Made by a program: the position numbers and the translations under genes | The notes under the pieces: generated by a model | What the model saw: only the letters and a program-made list of their open reading frames with translations | Told to the model about the DNA's origin: nothing | Databases searched by the model: none | Assembly (NCBI RefSeq): GCF_902459465.1 | Contig: NC_047062.1 | Span: 2,730,501 to 2,794,500 of the forward strand | DNA length: 64,000 nt | Direction of reading: 5' to 3' | Source of the DNA: Asterias rubens | Lineage: Eukaryota; Echinodermata; Asteroidea; Forcipulatida; Asteriidae | In this document: one piece after another, positions 9,106 through 20,965 of the stretch | Numbering within the stretch: the first letter of the stretch is position 1 | Layout of the letters: every line of letters starts with the position of its first letter

Positions 9106-12100
9106 TCATAGCCACGCTTCGGGCCCATGGCGATCTTTGATGAGGGTAAACTTGTCAATCACTTTTCCACTCTGAAACAAAATAAAGTGCATACAAAACA
9201 AAGACTTGTTATATAATGTTAGAATTCACGGATACAGAGCAAAATGTATAATGATTGTGCATCCGCCCCACACATTTCCTGGTGCTCTAACTCTAAAGCG
9301 AATGTTAAATGGGTCAGATTTTGGCTGAATTTACCTCAACATTTAAGTTTTATAGCTATTTTATAGATTGTGGAAAGTTACAACCCTTCATTTAAGATAT
9401 TGCACAAACTAACAGTTTCCAATTATTAGTTAGTGATAGTTAATTGGAGTCTAAACATGAATTATTGTCGGTATCTCAAAAATATTTTCACGCCCATCAG
9501 CCATGTTACAAATATTTTACATATTACCGGTAAAAGGGCCTACATGCATTTTATGCCATGCCCATGCCGTTGGTGAACATTTGTGTACGTTTTTGCTGTG
9601 TCTAACTGTCGACATTCGTTCAGAGAGAGAGAGGGGGGGGGGAGGAAAAAAATAGAACGATGTTCTATCTGGGAAATCTGGATAAGCAACTTTAAAAAAT
9701 AATAAATAAGATTGCATCATTACATGAGGAAAAACAGCAAAATGTACATTTCTTATTTATATTTTCAAACCAACTGGCAAATACTTTATATACGGCTAGA
9801 AACCTAGCCATACATTTTAGACAAGTATGATAACAGTTTAACATTTGTCCACATGAACGTTACATTATTTATTTTTGGAAGATGCAAAAAAATGCATTCC
9901 TTTATCACCTGATCATCAGACACCTGTTCCCAAGTTAGATGAGTTTTGTTCCTAATCTGCATGACACTATAACCGTAGTCAATAGAACGGAATGCATCCC
10001 ACGGCTTGGAGAATAAAAACAGATCATGTCTCTCTTTACATCCCTGTGGAGATGGGAAGAAAGTTGTATTATTTCAAATGTAAAAGGGGGTGTCAGCGAA
10101 AACTTGCGTTAAAGACAGGCTACACTTTTGGTAATATCTCTTCAAGTTAATGACCATAAAACAATTACCTGGTAAGCAGCACTGAAGAGCTGTTGATATT
10201 ATAAAACATTTTGAGAAGCTTTAGTTTTGAAGAAATCATCATTTTCACCCAAAGATTTGAATCTAAGAAAGGCTTCAGGAATGGAGATTCTTAATAAATA
10301 ATAAACCGCAATTGGTTACTGGGAAGGCAGAAAGGATGATTTGCGTTATTTATTTTAAAGGCAGTGGACACTATTATAGTAACTACTCAAAATAATTGTT
10401 ATCGTAAAACCTTACTTGCTAACGAGTAATGGGGAGAGGTTAATGGTATAAAACATTGTAAGAAATGGCTCCCTCTGAAGTGCCATAGTCTTCGAGAAAG
10501 AAGTAATTTTCCACGAATTTGATTTCGAGACCTCAGTTTTAGAACTTGAGGTCTCGAAATCAACCATCTCATGCTAGGAGTCCACTGGGCCAGCGCCAGT
10601 TGGTGCCAGTTTGCGCCAATGCAATTTACTGTGGCGCCTCGTGTCACCAATAAGGTGCCTAGTGGCGTGTAGTGGCTCAAACTGCCTCCCAACTGGTTCG
10701 TGGTGGCCCACGGCACCAGATTTGAATGTGGCGGCAAGAAAATTTCAAAATGTTTGAAATTTTCGTCGCGCCACTTGCATCGAGCAATCAGCGCCAAGTG
10801 GCACCAAATGGCGCGAACATATCGCCCTTTGGCGCAAACAACCCGCCTATTGGAATCCACTGGAATGTAGTGGCGTCACATGGCGCCACTCCTTGGCGCC
10901 AAGTGGCACCTTATCAAAATTGTAAATATTTAGTAGAGATGTTGTTCATACAGCAGCTGAGGAGGGTCTGAACCAGGTAGCCGATGGCTGATATTTATAT
11001 AGTCGGCAAATAGCGCCAAGCGGCGGCAAGTTCAAACCCATTTGGCGACCTTTGGCACAAACTAATCACCAAGTGGCACAAAGTAGCCGTCTATTGGCGC
11101 GAATGGCGCCAACAGTGTGAATTTTGGAATCAAATGGCCGTGTTAATGGCGCGAACTGGCGCAAACTGGCGCAACATTTTGGAGCAAGCCGGGTGGCATT
11201 TGGCGCACGCCACATGGCACCCAGTTTATTCCACTTGGCGACACATGCCGAGCGGACATTAATTCGGCGCCACAGCGAGCCACTACGCGCCAATCACATA
11301 ATCTGTGGCGCGAACTGGCACCAACTGGCGCTGGCCCAGTGGACTCCTAGCATAAACGCACACAACTTCGTGTGACAAAGGTTGTTTCTTCTTTCATTAC
11401 TATCTCGCAAGTTCGATGACCGATTGAACCCAAATTTTCACAGGTTTGTTATTTTATGCATATGTTGAGATACTCCAAATGAGAAGACTGGTCTCAGACA
11501 ATTACCAATAGTGTCCAGCGTCTTCAAAGAAACAAATAAAACTACAAATTTAAAATATTATCGTTTCTCTGTCCTTTGTTCTTTCTTCATGCTGGTAAAC
11601 CCCCTGAATAACCCCCTCTGTTGAACCCGACATTTGGAGGGCAGTTACACCTGCGTCGTACAGACAGGTTTGTACCTGTATATACTTTTTGGGCAAACTT
11701 ACAGCAGATCCAGTGATGATGTGTACTGGTGCCTTGGGGTTAGTGTAAGGTGCCTCTTTACTGCCATTGTAAACCTGAAATGGGAATTAAAACAGAGGGT
11801 TTGTGTGTTTTTGATGTTTTCAATAGTTTTGGCAAACAAATTTAACTCCTAGATGACATTTTCTGTAAACTTTTTCAAACAACTAAGCACAGTGTAGCCC
11901 AAGTAAATATTTGAAGAATTTGTTTTGCTTTGCAAACATGAATAAAAACCTTCTTTAAACATCTTTTCAAACCTGTACATTTTTAAAAAATATCAGCTGA
12001 AAAATCTGGGCAGTATAAGTATAAAGAGATATCCAGACATGTTTTTTATAATAAAATTTAAAAAACAAAAAAAATGGGGTCGGGGGTTTTGAACGGTCGG

Positions 12101-15100
12101 GCGGGGACGATCAACATTTCTTTTTATGTGGCCTTATAGCCTGGTGGTGTTCTCCTGTAATGACTTCACTGACCTTTTCTTTATATACCGGCCATAGACG
12201 TTCATAGTTATGTTCATGGGCCCACAGTTCCAGGTCTACCCCTATATAAAGGATAATCATAATTCAAAAATATGTATCAAGTAGTAATATACATAAAATA
12301 CTTAAATTAATTTCACTGTAACGTTAAACTTGGCCATAGCAACATATAGATGGATGCAATACGCATCACCAACCGCCGTATTTGATGAATGCGAGGCTAT
12401 AATTCAAATTGGTTATAAGAGCTGTGCGAGAGCGTACACGCATGCACTCTTGCATTGTTTATACATCAAATTATATGGCGGTTGGTGACGCTTTGCAATC
12501 CATCTTTTATTGGTATCAAAAAGGTAAATGGATTACAGCAAAGGTTCACCTTGTGGCCGGAAGATGGACGTATTTTACCAGAGAAAGGGGCGACCGTAAG
12601 CAATTAATGTGCAAAGCTGTCTTTAAGAAAACTGCTTATGAAAGTTTAACCAGTTTTCTAAAATCCGCATGGGAAAACTTTAGTCTTTGTGAATAATATT
12701 CTAACAAATATGCAACAGTAATGCAGAATTCCACTTTTCGGTATTTATGTTATTGCTTACGGCCTTTTCCCCCGGGGGTGGGGTGGGTACTTCGTGTGCC
12801 TAAAGGGCGTAGAACCTATTATGCACACGACGAGTTTATGATACCCTGATTTGTTTATATACTCTAGAAAAGGTATAAGTATTGACAAAATAAGTCACCA
12901 TACAAAGACACTCCGGCTCTATTTTATAGGGTTTAAAACGCACAAAGCACCCCAGCAGTAACGCCTACCTTGTGACGTCACCACGTGCAATTGGTATCCT
13001 TAATATTTGTTTGCTTTGCAGAAATCTGTTAAAATGTCTGCTCACAATCAGCTCTAGAAATTGGGCCACCCAGAAATCCCAACTTACCGTATTTGTAGAA
13101 CATATCTTCCAAGGCACTTCTGACCTGTGGTAAACCAACAAATAAAAGTTAAAGGAACAAGCGTTTGTAACCGTTAGTCATAAAATGCATATGGGTAGAA
13201 AGATGTTGTAAAAGTAGAATACAATGATCTACACAAACATGCCTAGAAATTGCACAGTTCTCCTTTTACCTCGTCGACTAACACGGTCGGCCATTTATGG
13301 GAGTCAAATTGTTTGACTACCATAAATGGCCGACCGTGTTAGCTCGCACAGTAAACGGAAAACCACGCAATTTTGAGGCAAATTTGTGTGGATCATTGTA
13401 TTCTACTTTTACAACATCTTCCCAACCATATGCATTTTATTAAAAAAAAAACACTTTTTGTGGACCAACTCGACCGATCCAAGGCAACGTGTTCCTTTAA
13501 TACTTTGTTTTCTCTAACATCGAGGAATTCTGTTCGACTTTTGAGGGCATGAATGCTTTATTTAGTCAAAATATTCGACAACCATGTAAACGTTTAAATG
13601 AAGACTAATGGTTCTATAGTGTTGTAGAGTCTCTTAAGACATTTATTTAATCCAAAATTATTAATTAAGTATACAAATGGAGGTTGAGAATGAGATATGC
13701 AGAATTTATTTGTATAAATCGAGTATGCGTCTTGCTGATTTTTGTTTCTGTAATCTAAAACTCATTTATGCTCAAAGACACCATTGGGAAATGTGTCAAT
13801 ACCAAAAACAAATAAATTGTATGCGTGCTTATCAAATTTAAGGCACTTTTGTTAATAAAATCGAACGACATTTCTCTGACATTGGGCGGGAATACCGAAG
13901 GCCTATTTGACTTTTTAATCTCACCAGGCTCCTTTGTTTAGTGCAGTCATCACGGTCGGAGTCGGAGCAATACATAGGTCGATGACCCATTGTTATTATC
14001 CACGGATACTGGGCTCTCCTTTCGGGTTTATTGGCTTCCTATATGCAAGAAAAACAAAACATCACAAAACAAAATAATCGGGGCACAGAATGCCATTGGT
14101 TCTTGAAGGAGTATACTTATTGTTTTAATTTCGGGGGATTTCATCAAATATTTGGCCTTGGCCTGCATTTAAAAAAAAAATAAGAGATAACTCTTGGATG
14201 GATGCGATACCTAGCTATAATGGATGCGATACCTAGCTATAATTTATGAACGGTGTCGCATGCAATTATGTCCTCTGTGCAATACTATCCGGAGGATAGT
14301 ATTGCATATGCAAAAATATCCGCCGGACGGTTTCGCATATGCAATCGTGTCCGCCCGACCGCTGCTGCATAATGTACAAACCACTGTTAAAACCAAACGT
14401 GCGGCCGGTGTCGCATGCAATTATGTCCTCTGTGCAATACTATCCGGAGGAAATTATTGCATATGCAAAAATGTCCGCCGGACGGTTTCGCGTATGCAAT
14501 CGTTTCCTCCCGGCCGCTGCGGCATAATTTACAAACCACTGTCAAAACCAAACATGTGGCCGGTGTCGCATGCAATTATGTCCTCTGTACAATACTATCC
14601 GGAGGACATTTTTGCATATGCAAAAATGTCCGCCGGACGGTTTCGCATATGCAATCGTGTCCGCCCGACCGCTGCTGCATAATGCAATTGTGTCCGCCCG
14701 GACACGTTTGCATATGCAGTTGTGTCCGCCCCTTGAAAAGCCGTCCTTGCAGTTAATTAAACGCCCTTGTTCGACGGAACACGTTCGCCATATTTTTACA
14801 AGCTAAGTGCTTGTCAAGAATGACATGGGAAATGTTCGGTCGTTGGGTATTCGCTGCAAACAAAAAATACGTGAATATTCATGGTGCAAATACGTACGTT
14901 CAGTGCATGCACGTTCGCTTACGGTTTTTGCATAGCCCTGGACACGATTGCATATGCAAAAGTGTCCGGAGCGGACAGTATTGCATGGCGGACACAATTG
15001 CATCTGACACCGGCATGCAGTTACAGTTTGTTTTCGACTGGCGTCCCTGAACAAAGATCTTGAAAAATAGGGAGACCGCCAACTTAAGCAAGAGAGCTCA

Positions 15101-18100
15101 GTTGCTAGATTGGCGGCACGTACGATCTCGAGGATGAACATACAAATTGGCATTAAAGAGACAGAAGCTGAAGAGAACGTTGATACTTATTCCACTTCTG
15201 CATTCAAAATTGTACCGTTTGTGTTTTGGATATCCTAAATTTTGCATTATATAGTGACACACCACGAGCCGCTTTCACGAAACTTTCGACACGGCGCAAG
15301 TTACAAATCAGTTGCAAGTCTTTACATATAAGATGGGTGGTATTGACTCATTAAAGGCACTGGACACTTTTGGTAATTGTCAAAGACCAGTCTTTTCACT
15401 TGGTGTATCTCAACATATGCATACAAAAAAAAAACTGTGAAAATTTGAGCTCAAGTGGTCGACGAAGTGAGAGATAAGAAAAAATACCCATGTCACACGA
15501 AGTTGTGTGATTTCGAGACGTTAGCGTGAGGTCTCGAATTCAATTCAATTATTTTAGTGAGAGACTACTTCTTTCTCAAAAACTAGTAACTAACACCAAT
15601 AGTGTCCGGTGCCTTTAATAGTTATTGTTAATTATTCGTTGTGACAATTTTATAATCAACCTACCATAAGGTCTGCTTCTAGCCACTTGAACTGGTTAGT
15701 CTTTGTTTCATTTGAAACGTCGCCAAAAAAATAAACCTCGGTGGAAAATGAAATAATATGGGCTGAGTTGATGTTCCAGCTGAGGAAGACGAATGAAAAG
15801 TATACATTTTTCTGATAGATTAAAGATTGGATTAAAAATATTTATTGTCATGATAAAAAAATGAATTTTGTCTTCCATGTGTAAAGGAGACTGTACAATA
15901 TATACAAGAAAGGCATAGCAACAATAGACAACAAGAATAAAATTACAATAAACAGATATATACAAATATAAAGATAAAAATATGTGGGGAACATGTAAAA
16001 AGTACAAAATAAGAGTGAACCAAATTATCTCGACCATCTACTGAGCAGTTAAAAAGCTTAATTGCACTAGGGAGAAAGGAATCCTTAAACCCGTTGGTCT
16101 TTAAGCATAGCTGTCGCTTCTTGCCTAAGTGGTTTTGGATAATGTGAGGGTGTAGAGGGTGGCTGGGGTCACAGATGATCTTATTGTCTTGAGAAATGAT
16201 ACAAAGTCTCCCGCATGCATTTAAACGTCAGCTCCAATAATCTTGCTAGCTCGTTTAGCTTCTTAGAGTTAGATTCCAACAGACACCAACAGACACGACA
16301 AAAGCTTAAACTAGATTGAATTGTACTTTGACAACAAAGCTTAAGAATATTCGTGTTTACGTTAAACGATTTCAGTTTCCTTAAAAAAGTAAAGCCGTTG
16401 ATTAGATCTTTTATACACATGGGTAGTATTTGCATTCCAAATACTTGATATCCATGCACAATAAAATCCTTTGCAGGAAGAAATACTAAAGAAAATCACA
16501 CGCTTTTGATATTTTGTTTCTCATAATAACGCAGTAATAGATAAGCTTACACACACCATTAAAATAATATACAAAAACAGAACATTGTTTAAGGGTGTGT
16601 GATGAAGAATGGATCTGACCTGCTTAAGGCTTTTTCCTACTGCTCGTATCCGCTCATTCTGATGCGCTTTAAAGCCATTGGCACTTTCGGAACAGAAAAA
16701 CAAAAAAAAGTTCACAGATTTACAAATAACCTACAGGGTTTACAGAAGGTAATGTTGAAAGACTTCTCTTGAAATATTATTCCATGAAATGATTCCTTTT
16801 TGAGAAAACATTAAAACAATTATCAATTCTCGATATCGAGAATTACAGATTTATGTCATGACACGGTGAAACGTGCGGAAACAAGGGTGGGTTTTCCCGT
16901 TATTTTCTCCCGACTCCGATGGTGTTCACAGGTTTGTTATTTTATATTTAAGTGTGATACACGAAGTGTGGGCCTTTGGACAATACTGTTTACCGAAAGT
17001 GTCCAATTGCTTTAAAGGGTCTGCAGGCTTTTTTGTAGGACACAAAATACAATGTCCACCTATTTACATTAAACTTACACGATTTTAAGATAATGATGGT
17101 GGAAAGCTTCCCTTAAAATATTACTTACTGAGGTGCTGTAGTTTCTAAAAATTTAGTAAAACAAGTCACGACAAAAGGGGGGGAATTCTCTAAAGACGAA
17201 CATTATTATTGCATATAAAAAAATATTCGTGACATTGTTTTACTCATTTCTCAAAGGTAAGCTTTATACCATCAATATCTTCAAACGGTGTAAGTTTATT
17301 GTAAATCTGTGGACATTGTGTTATGTGTTAGAAAAAGTACCCAATCCTTCAACTAAAAAGGTGTTAAAAACAAGCTGGAAAATGTCCTACCTGTACCACA
17401 GGTTTTGGTTGTCACCATAAAGAGGCATAGTGAAGCGATTCTTGTAGTTTGAAAAATTGCTGTTGAAATAGAAATTTAAAACAAGCATGCAAAAATTGTC
17501 AATTTAAACTGTAACTAGCTGATGTCGTTAATTACATTGTGTATCATTTGGTGTCAGCTGCGCATGTCACTTTTATTCAACCCTGAAATTGTTTGATTAT
17601 TTAGAATGTAAAGATCGTGCTCGTAGATAGTTTGGGTCCGTACTCGACAAGCTCTGCATTCTATGGCCCCCTCCGACGCCATCACCATGTGTTTTGCATT
17701 GGTGTTTAGTTTTTGTTTTCTGCTATTTTTTTTTCGATTGTCTTTTCTAGATTAGGCCTATGTTTGTTTTATGTTTTATTATACATCATTGGGTTACGAA
17801 TGCATTTGTTTGTAAAATATTATTCATGATTCACTATGTTTTGTTAACCTTTGTGGATTGGAAATCAAATCACTCTATAACTTACTAAGCGGATTCATGG
17901 TTTCCAGCACATGTCATATAAGCAGCCACAGGCTCAATCTGCCTCATGAACTCGTCACCAACATGGCCGTTGTTAGTGTCCAGATCGTACCCAAAGTCAC
18001 CTGCAATCAAACAATTCACAAGGAGTTAACATTGTGAAATACAAACACTGTAACAGTAAGGCCAACTGTAAGGAAACTCATAACTGGTGTCTTTCTTCAA

Positions 18101-20643
18101 CAGTTTAACAGTGATTGGTATTAGAATACCAGCATAATGTCTGCAAGCTATTAAACTATAAAGGATGACAATAATTGGAACTTTTAAAGCGCAGGTATCC
18201 GCCGCAAGCGGCGCCCAAGCATGGCGCTGCTCTGCAAAAAAACACCAGCATAAAGCCTAAAACAGAAAGTAGCATCACACAAGCATCACACAAGCAGAGT
18301 AAACAAAATGCTTCTTTATGAGAGAGGATGTATTCTTCAATATACCAAGTGAATTTGAATTAGATTCAGGTAGGGAGTTCGTTCAGGTAGGGAGTTCGAA
18401 CAACAATGTTTTTTTGGTTTTTTTTCGAACAACAATGTTTTTTTCTCAGAAACATTTCCCCTAAAATTAAGTCATAATAATTCGAGAAAACTGAATCTGA
18501 AAAACAAGGCAACATGAAAGCTGAAAATTATATTAACCTGCTGAAAAGTTGACACACACAACATATTAGTCCAAAATTTTCTGAGGCTGTTATTTCATTC
18601 TAGGATACAACGCAAATTATGAACACGGTCTGCATGCGACTACGGTGTATTATTTTGTTTCAGCTCTTTACAAATTCGGTATAGGCCTATAATTCAGTGT
18701 CATATATGGACAGGAAATCAACATCAAAAAGCCAACATTTTAACCCAGGAAAAGCGTGTTGATAAATGTCAACAGCTAAGACGGTAACTAAACACGAAGA
18801 ATGCGAAGTGTTAGCACACGATATCCCTAAAAGCAAATGTATGACAACAGTTTGTAAGTTGGGTAAACTGGTAAAGATGCCAAATGACTCACCAACATGT
18901 AATATTACATCCAACGTCCCATCCTGTGTGCCTCGTTGTAGTCGTGCTAACGACTGTGCATTCTCATTACCCATGTCTCCATAAATGGAGAAGCGAGGGC
19001 TCCAGTCGGTCCTGTTCTCCACAGCCTTGAAGAAAAAGAGCAAACTCCAGCCCTTTTTACTTCCACAGCGATAAACTGTAAATGGTTGTGGAGCAAGTTT
19101 TAAAACAAGTTGTTTTGTTGCCCAACATTTCTATTCCAAACGGATGTATTTTAATATAGGTTTTCCCAGCCAATTTCAACAATTCATTTTTAACACCCAG
19201 CGAATTTCGATTTAAACAAGAATTTTCAAATAAGTCAGCATTTCAATAGTCAACAAAAGTAATTTCACTACTATTAGCATCTGCTCGAATAAAATGATCA
19301 AACAATTTCGTAGAAGCAAGCTGCAAGAACTGGTCAGGCATTCAATTTGATCAATCAGTAAACAAAAAACACTAATGGTCAAAGTGTAGTCTGGGTTGCC
19401 TCTATATGAAATAGAATGGTTGAAACGAATTTGAACGAGAAAAACAAAATCTTGTGAAACTGGAAAACATAATACACACCAAAGTGAGACCGCTGAATAC
19501 TGTTCATGACAAATAGTACAACTATGTAGTAGGCCTATGAGTGGAGCAAAATTAAATAACATAAATCTGCTTTAATTTACCATATTTGGTTCCAGGTTTT
19601 AACTTGGTTAGTTTCACCCGGTGGATGAACTGTGTGTGTTTTTCTGGACCGCCATCTACAAATTTTGTACTTGAACCTGAAGATGTGGATTTGGCCGCAG
19701 TCACTCCAAACTGAACCTGTGACTCGGTGTCATTGAAGGTACTCCATGTTACTATCATTTCGGTTGGGTTTCCTTTAAAATAGAACAATGTAGGAACATA
19801 AAAACCAATCAACAGGTTAACAAAATATCATCAGCAAAATTAAGTCTAAACTATTTCCATTTTTTTCGTTCAAAGTTAATAAAGACGAAAACTAAAAAAG
19901 GAATCCTGTAGATTGTACACAATGGAATCCCATTTCTTTAAAATAATAATCGTGCTGCATAATATAAGACTCTGGCACATGTTCCAAAGCTACAACCGCA
20001 GATTTAAATGTTCAACATATGAAATTTGTTCAAAAGAGAATGTTTTTACTCGGATGCTGCTTATGTCTTTCTTTGAAGCCATTATACACTTTCGGAACAA
20101 CAACAAAATAAAAGTTCACAGATTTACAAATAACTTGCATGGTTTACATACAGAAGGTAATGGTGAAAGACTTCTCTTGAAATATTATTCCATGAATTGC
20201 TTTACTTTTTGAGAAAACATTAAAACAATTACAAATTCTAGATATCGAGAATTACGAATTTATGTTAAACACATTTAAACACATTTTAAACACATGTCAT
20301 GACACGGCGAAACGTGCGGAAACAAGGGTGTGTTTTTCCCGTTATTTTCTCCCGACTCCGATGACCGATTGAGCGTAAATTTTCACAGGTTTGTTATTTT
20401 ATATATAAGTTGTAACACACGAAGTGTGAGCCTTTGGACAATACTGTTTACCGAAAGTGTCCAATGGCTTTAAACACAAAAATTTTCATTTTCTTTTGAA
20501 CCCACAAAATGTATGGCGGTGCAATTTACCCGTAGCTGATAGGTGAACTTGTTCAGGCTGGTACCAAATTTCACCATAGCTGTTGACAACAAGCAGCAAG
20601 GCAACGCATACTTGAAATATGTATGCGTTTATTCCAACTGTTC
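9106..20643 (-). CDS. ACP7: ACP7-like purple acid phosphatase, copy A (12 exons, start codon not found)
   Basis: Exons on the minus strand: 20643-20530, 19772-19581, 19075-18893, 18000-17886, 17459-17391, 15779-15665, 14038-13925, 13124-13088, 12241-12174, 11774-11703, 10043-9909, 9171-9106 (stop TGA at 9108-9106). Phases agree at every junction and give 425 residues; vertebrate ACP7 has about 440. All metal-ligand motifs of the purple acid phosphatase fold are present: GDMG, GDFGYD, GNHE, MGHRPMY and AHEHNYERLWP. The enzyme hydrolyses phosphomonoesters with a dinuclear metal centre and is expected in the secretory or lysosomal route. EIWYQPEQVHLSATG marks the N-terminal domain. Oddities: the first exon has a good acceptor (tttctttcag) and no in-frame ATG where copy B has one, so an upstream exon or start loss is implied. 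Exon 4 lacks three residues (VPY) found in copy B. No stop or frameshift was found. Confidence 0.88.
10105..10330 (-). repeat. R1 family fragment
   Basis: Diverged half copy (acacttttggtaatatctct, then gagctgttgatattataaaa) in an ACP7 copy A intron. Confidence 0.5.
10360..11522 (-). repeat. R1 family copy split by a 783-bp fold-back
   Basis: The left half runs 10360-10570 and ends in gaggtctcgaaatcaaccat. The right half resumes at 11354 with cgcacacaacttcgtgtgac. Joined, they make one normal R1 repeat. Confidence 0.8.
10571..11353. mobile_element. 783-bp fold-back element packed with TGGCGC motifs
   Basis: The termini are near-perfect inverted repeats: ATGCTAGGAGTCCACTGGGC at 10571 and its complement ending at 11353, continuing inward through cagcgccagttggtgccag. 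The interior carries many copies of TGGCGC/GCGCCA-type hexamers in both orientations, more densely near the ends. Reading frames across it are open on both strands only because of this repetition. No transposase was seen, so it is non-autonomous. Confidence 0.8.
12348..12507. repeat. Fold-back element in ACP7 copy A intron
   Basis: The arms tagatggatgcaatacgcat / gcggttggtgacgctttgca are inverted copies (ggatgcaa..cgcatcaccaaccgcc against ggcggttggtgacg..ttgcaatcc), separated by about 60 bp. Confidence 0.65.
13151..13498. repeat. R2 family fold-back element
   Basis: A long palindromic element: aaaggaac.. at one end, ..ggcaacgtgttccttt at the other, with central arms cacggtcggccatttatggg / cataaatggccgaccgtgtt. 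Other copies are at 27743-28130, 51817-52139 and 61909-62146. Confidence 0.8.
14198..15030. repeat. ~155-bp tandem repeat and inverted tail rich in CATATGCAA
   Basis: It starts with a 22-bp direct repeat (tggatgcgatacctagctat, twice, 14198-14241). Three units of about 155 bp then begin with ggtgtcgcatgcaattatgt at roughly 14250, 14406 and 14561. Each has gcatatgcaa next to tgtccgcc several times. Unit 1 contains a 13-bp-arm hairpin (tgcaatactatcc / ggatagtattgca) that is degraded in units 2 and 3. At 14935-15025 the same motifs return inverted (acacgattgcatatgcaaaa, gcatctgacaccggcatgca), so the whole block behaves as one fold-back element. Confidence 0.75.
15042..15120 (+). repeat. S2 SINE-like fragment
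   Basis: It contains ccctgaacaaagatcttgaa, atagggagaccgccaac and agagctcagttgctaga, a degraded tRNA A-box-like stretch. Related copies are at 62405-62700 and 63418-63560. Confidence 0.5.
15352..15617 (+). repeat. R1 family copy, internally shortened
   Basis: Bounded by ggcactggacacttttggta and accaatagtgtccggtgcct. The cacacgaagttgtgtga box is kept, but part of the second half is deleted. Confidence 0.75.
15830..16240 (-). pseudogene. LINE reverse-transcriptase C-terminal fragment
   Basis: The minus strand near 16175-16040 reads as DPSHPLHPHIIQNHLGKK, then TNGFKDSFLPSAIKLFN. This is the terminal pattern of many LINE ORF2 proteins (NSFIPSAIRLLN-like). It is followed by a T-rich 3' region with an aataaatattt stretch. 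It lies in an ACP7 copy A intron, between exons 5 and 6. Confidence 0.6.
16671..17017. repeat. R3 family MITE-like repeat
   Basis: R3 runs from aaagccattggcactttcgg to ttaccgaaagtgtccaattg, with a central ttctcgatatcgagaat palindrome and a cccgttattttctcccgact box. Other copies are at 20082-20475, 33233-33568 and 44614-44985. Confidence 0.8.
18160..18250. repeat. Dispersed repeat tail (aaagcgcaggtatccgccgc)
   Basis: It shares the acttttaaagcgc and catggcgct blocks with 4950-4990. Probably a LINE or SINE terminus; not classified. Confidence 0.4.
20082..20475. repeat. R3 family copy
   Basis: The same termini and tcccgttattttctcccgac box as at 16671, in the first intron of ACP7 copy A. Confidence 0.8.
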
Positions 20644-20843
20644 CTGAAAGAAAAAAAATAACGTCTGCAGAATTCAAGTTTTAGACATTAGTAGGTCATA
20701 GGTCAACTTTGATAGTCCCTCCAAAAAGTGGTAATTATTGCATAGTGGCTCATCTTGGGTTTCAGTAATTGGGAATAAATGAAATGCTAAGTAGAGACAA
20801 TTTCAGCTCCCTGTGTATAAAAACTCTCTGTTTGAGTTGTGGT

Positions 20844-20893
20844 GGTTCCAGCAAGATGAATCTGTGTTAACACAGATTCTTCTTGCTGGAACC
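20844..20893. repeat. 50-bp hairpin just upstream of ACP7 copy A exon 1
   Basis: ggttccagcaagatgaatct and its complement agattcttcttgctggaacc pair over about 23 bp with one mismatch, around a gtgttaacac centre. Confidence 0.7.
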
Positions 20894-20965
20894 AAGTGGT
20901 TCTTCTCAGAGCCATGACAACTCACAGATAGTTGCACGTACAGGTTTGTTACACAGCAAATTGTA

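Noticed and set aside
9625-9650. Purine tract (gagagagagggggggggg) as a regulatory site
   Set aside because: Simple-sequence DNA; nothing ties it to a gene.
10399-11375. Overlapping open frames on both strands
   Set aside because: They fall in the TGGCGC fold-back and R1; repeat composition explains the lack of stops.
12409-12696. 95-codon open frame
   Set aside because: It overlaps a fold-back arm and has no recognisable domain, homologous exon or splice context.
14224-15153. Open frames on both strands in the CATATGCAA block
   Set aside because: Peptides are repeats of the same motif; no known domain and no splice or start context.
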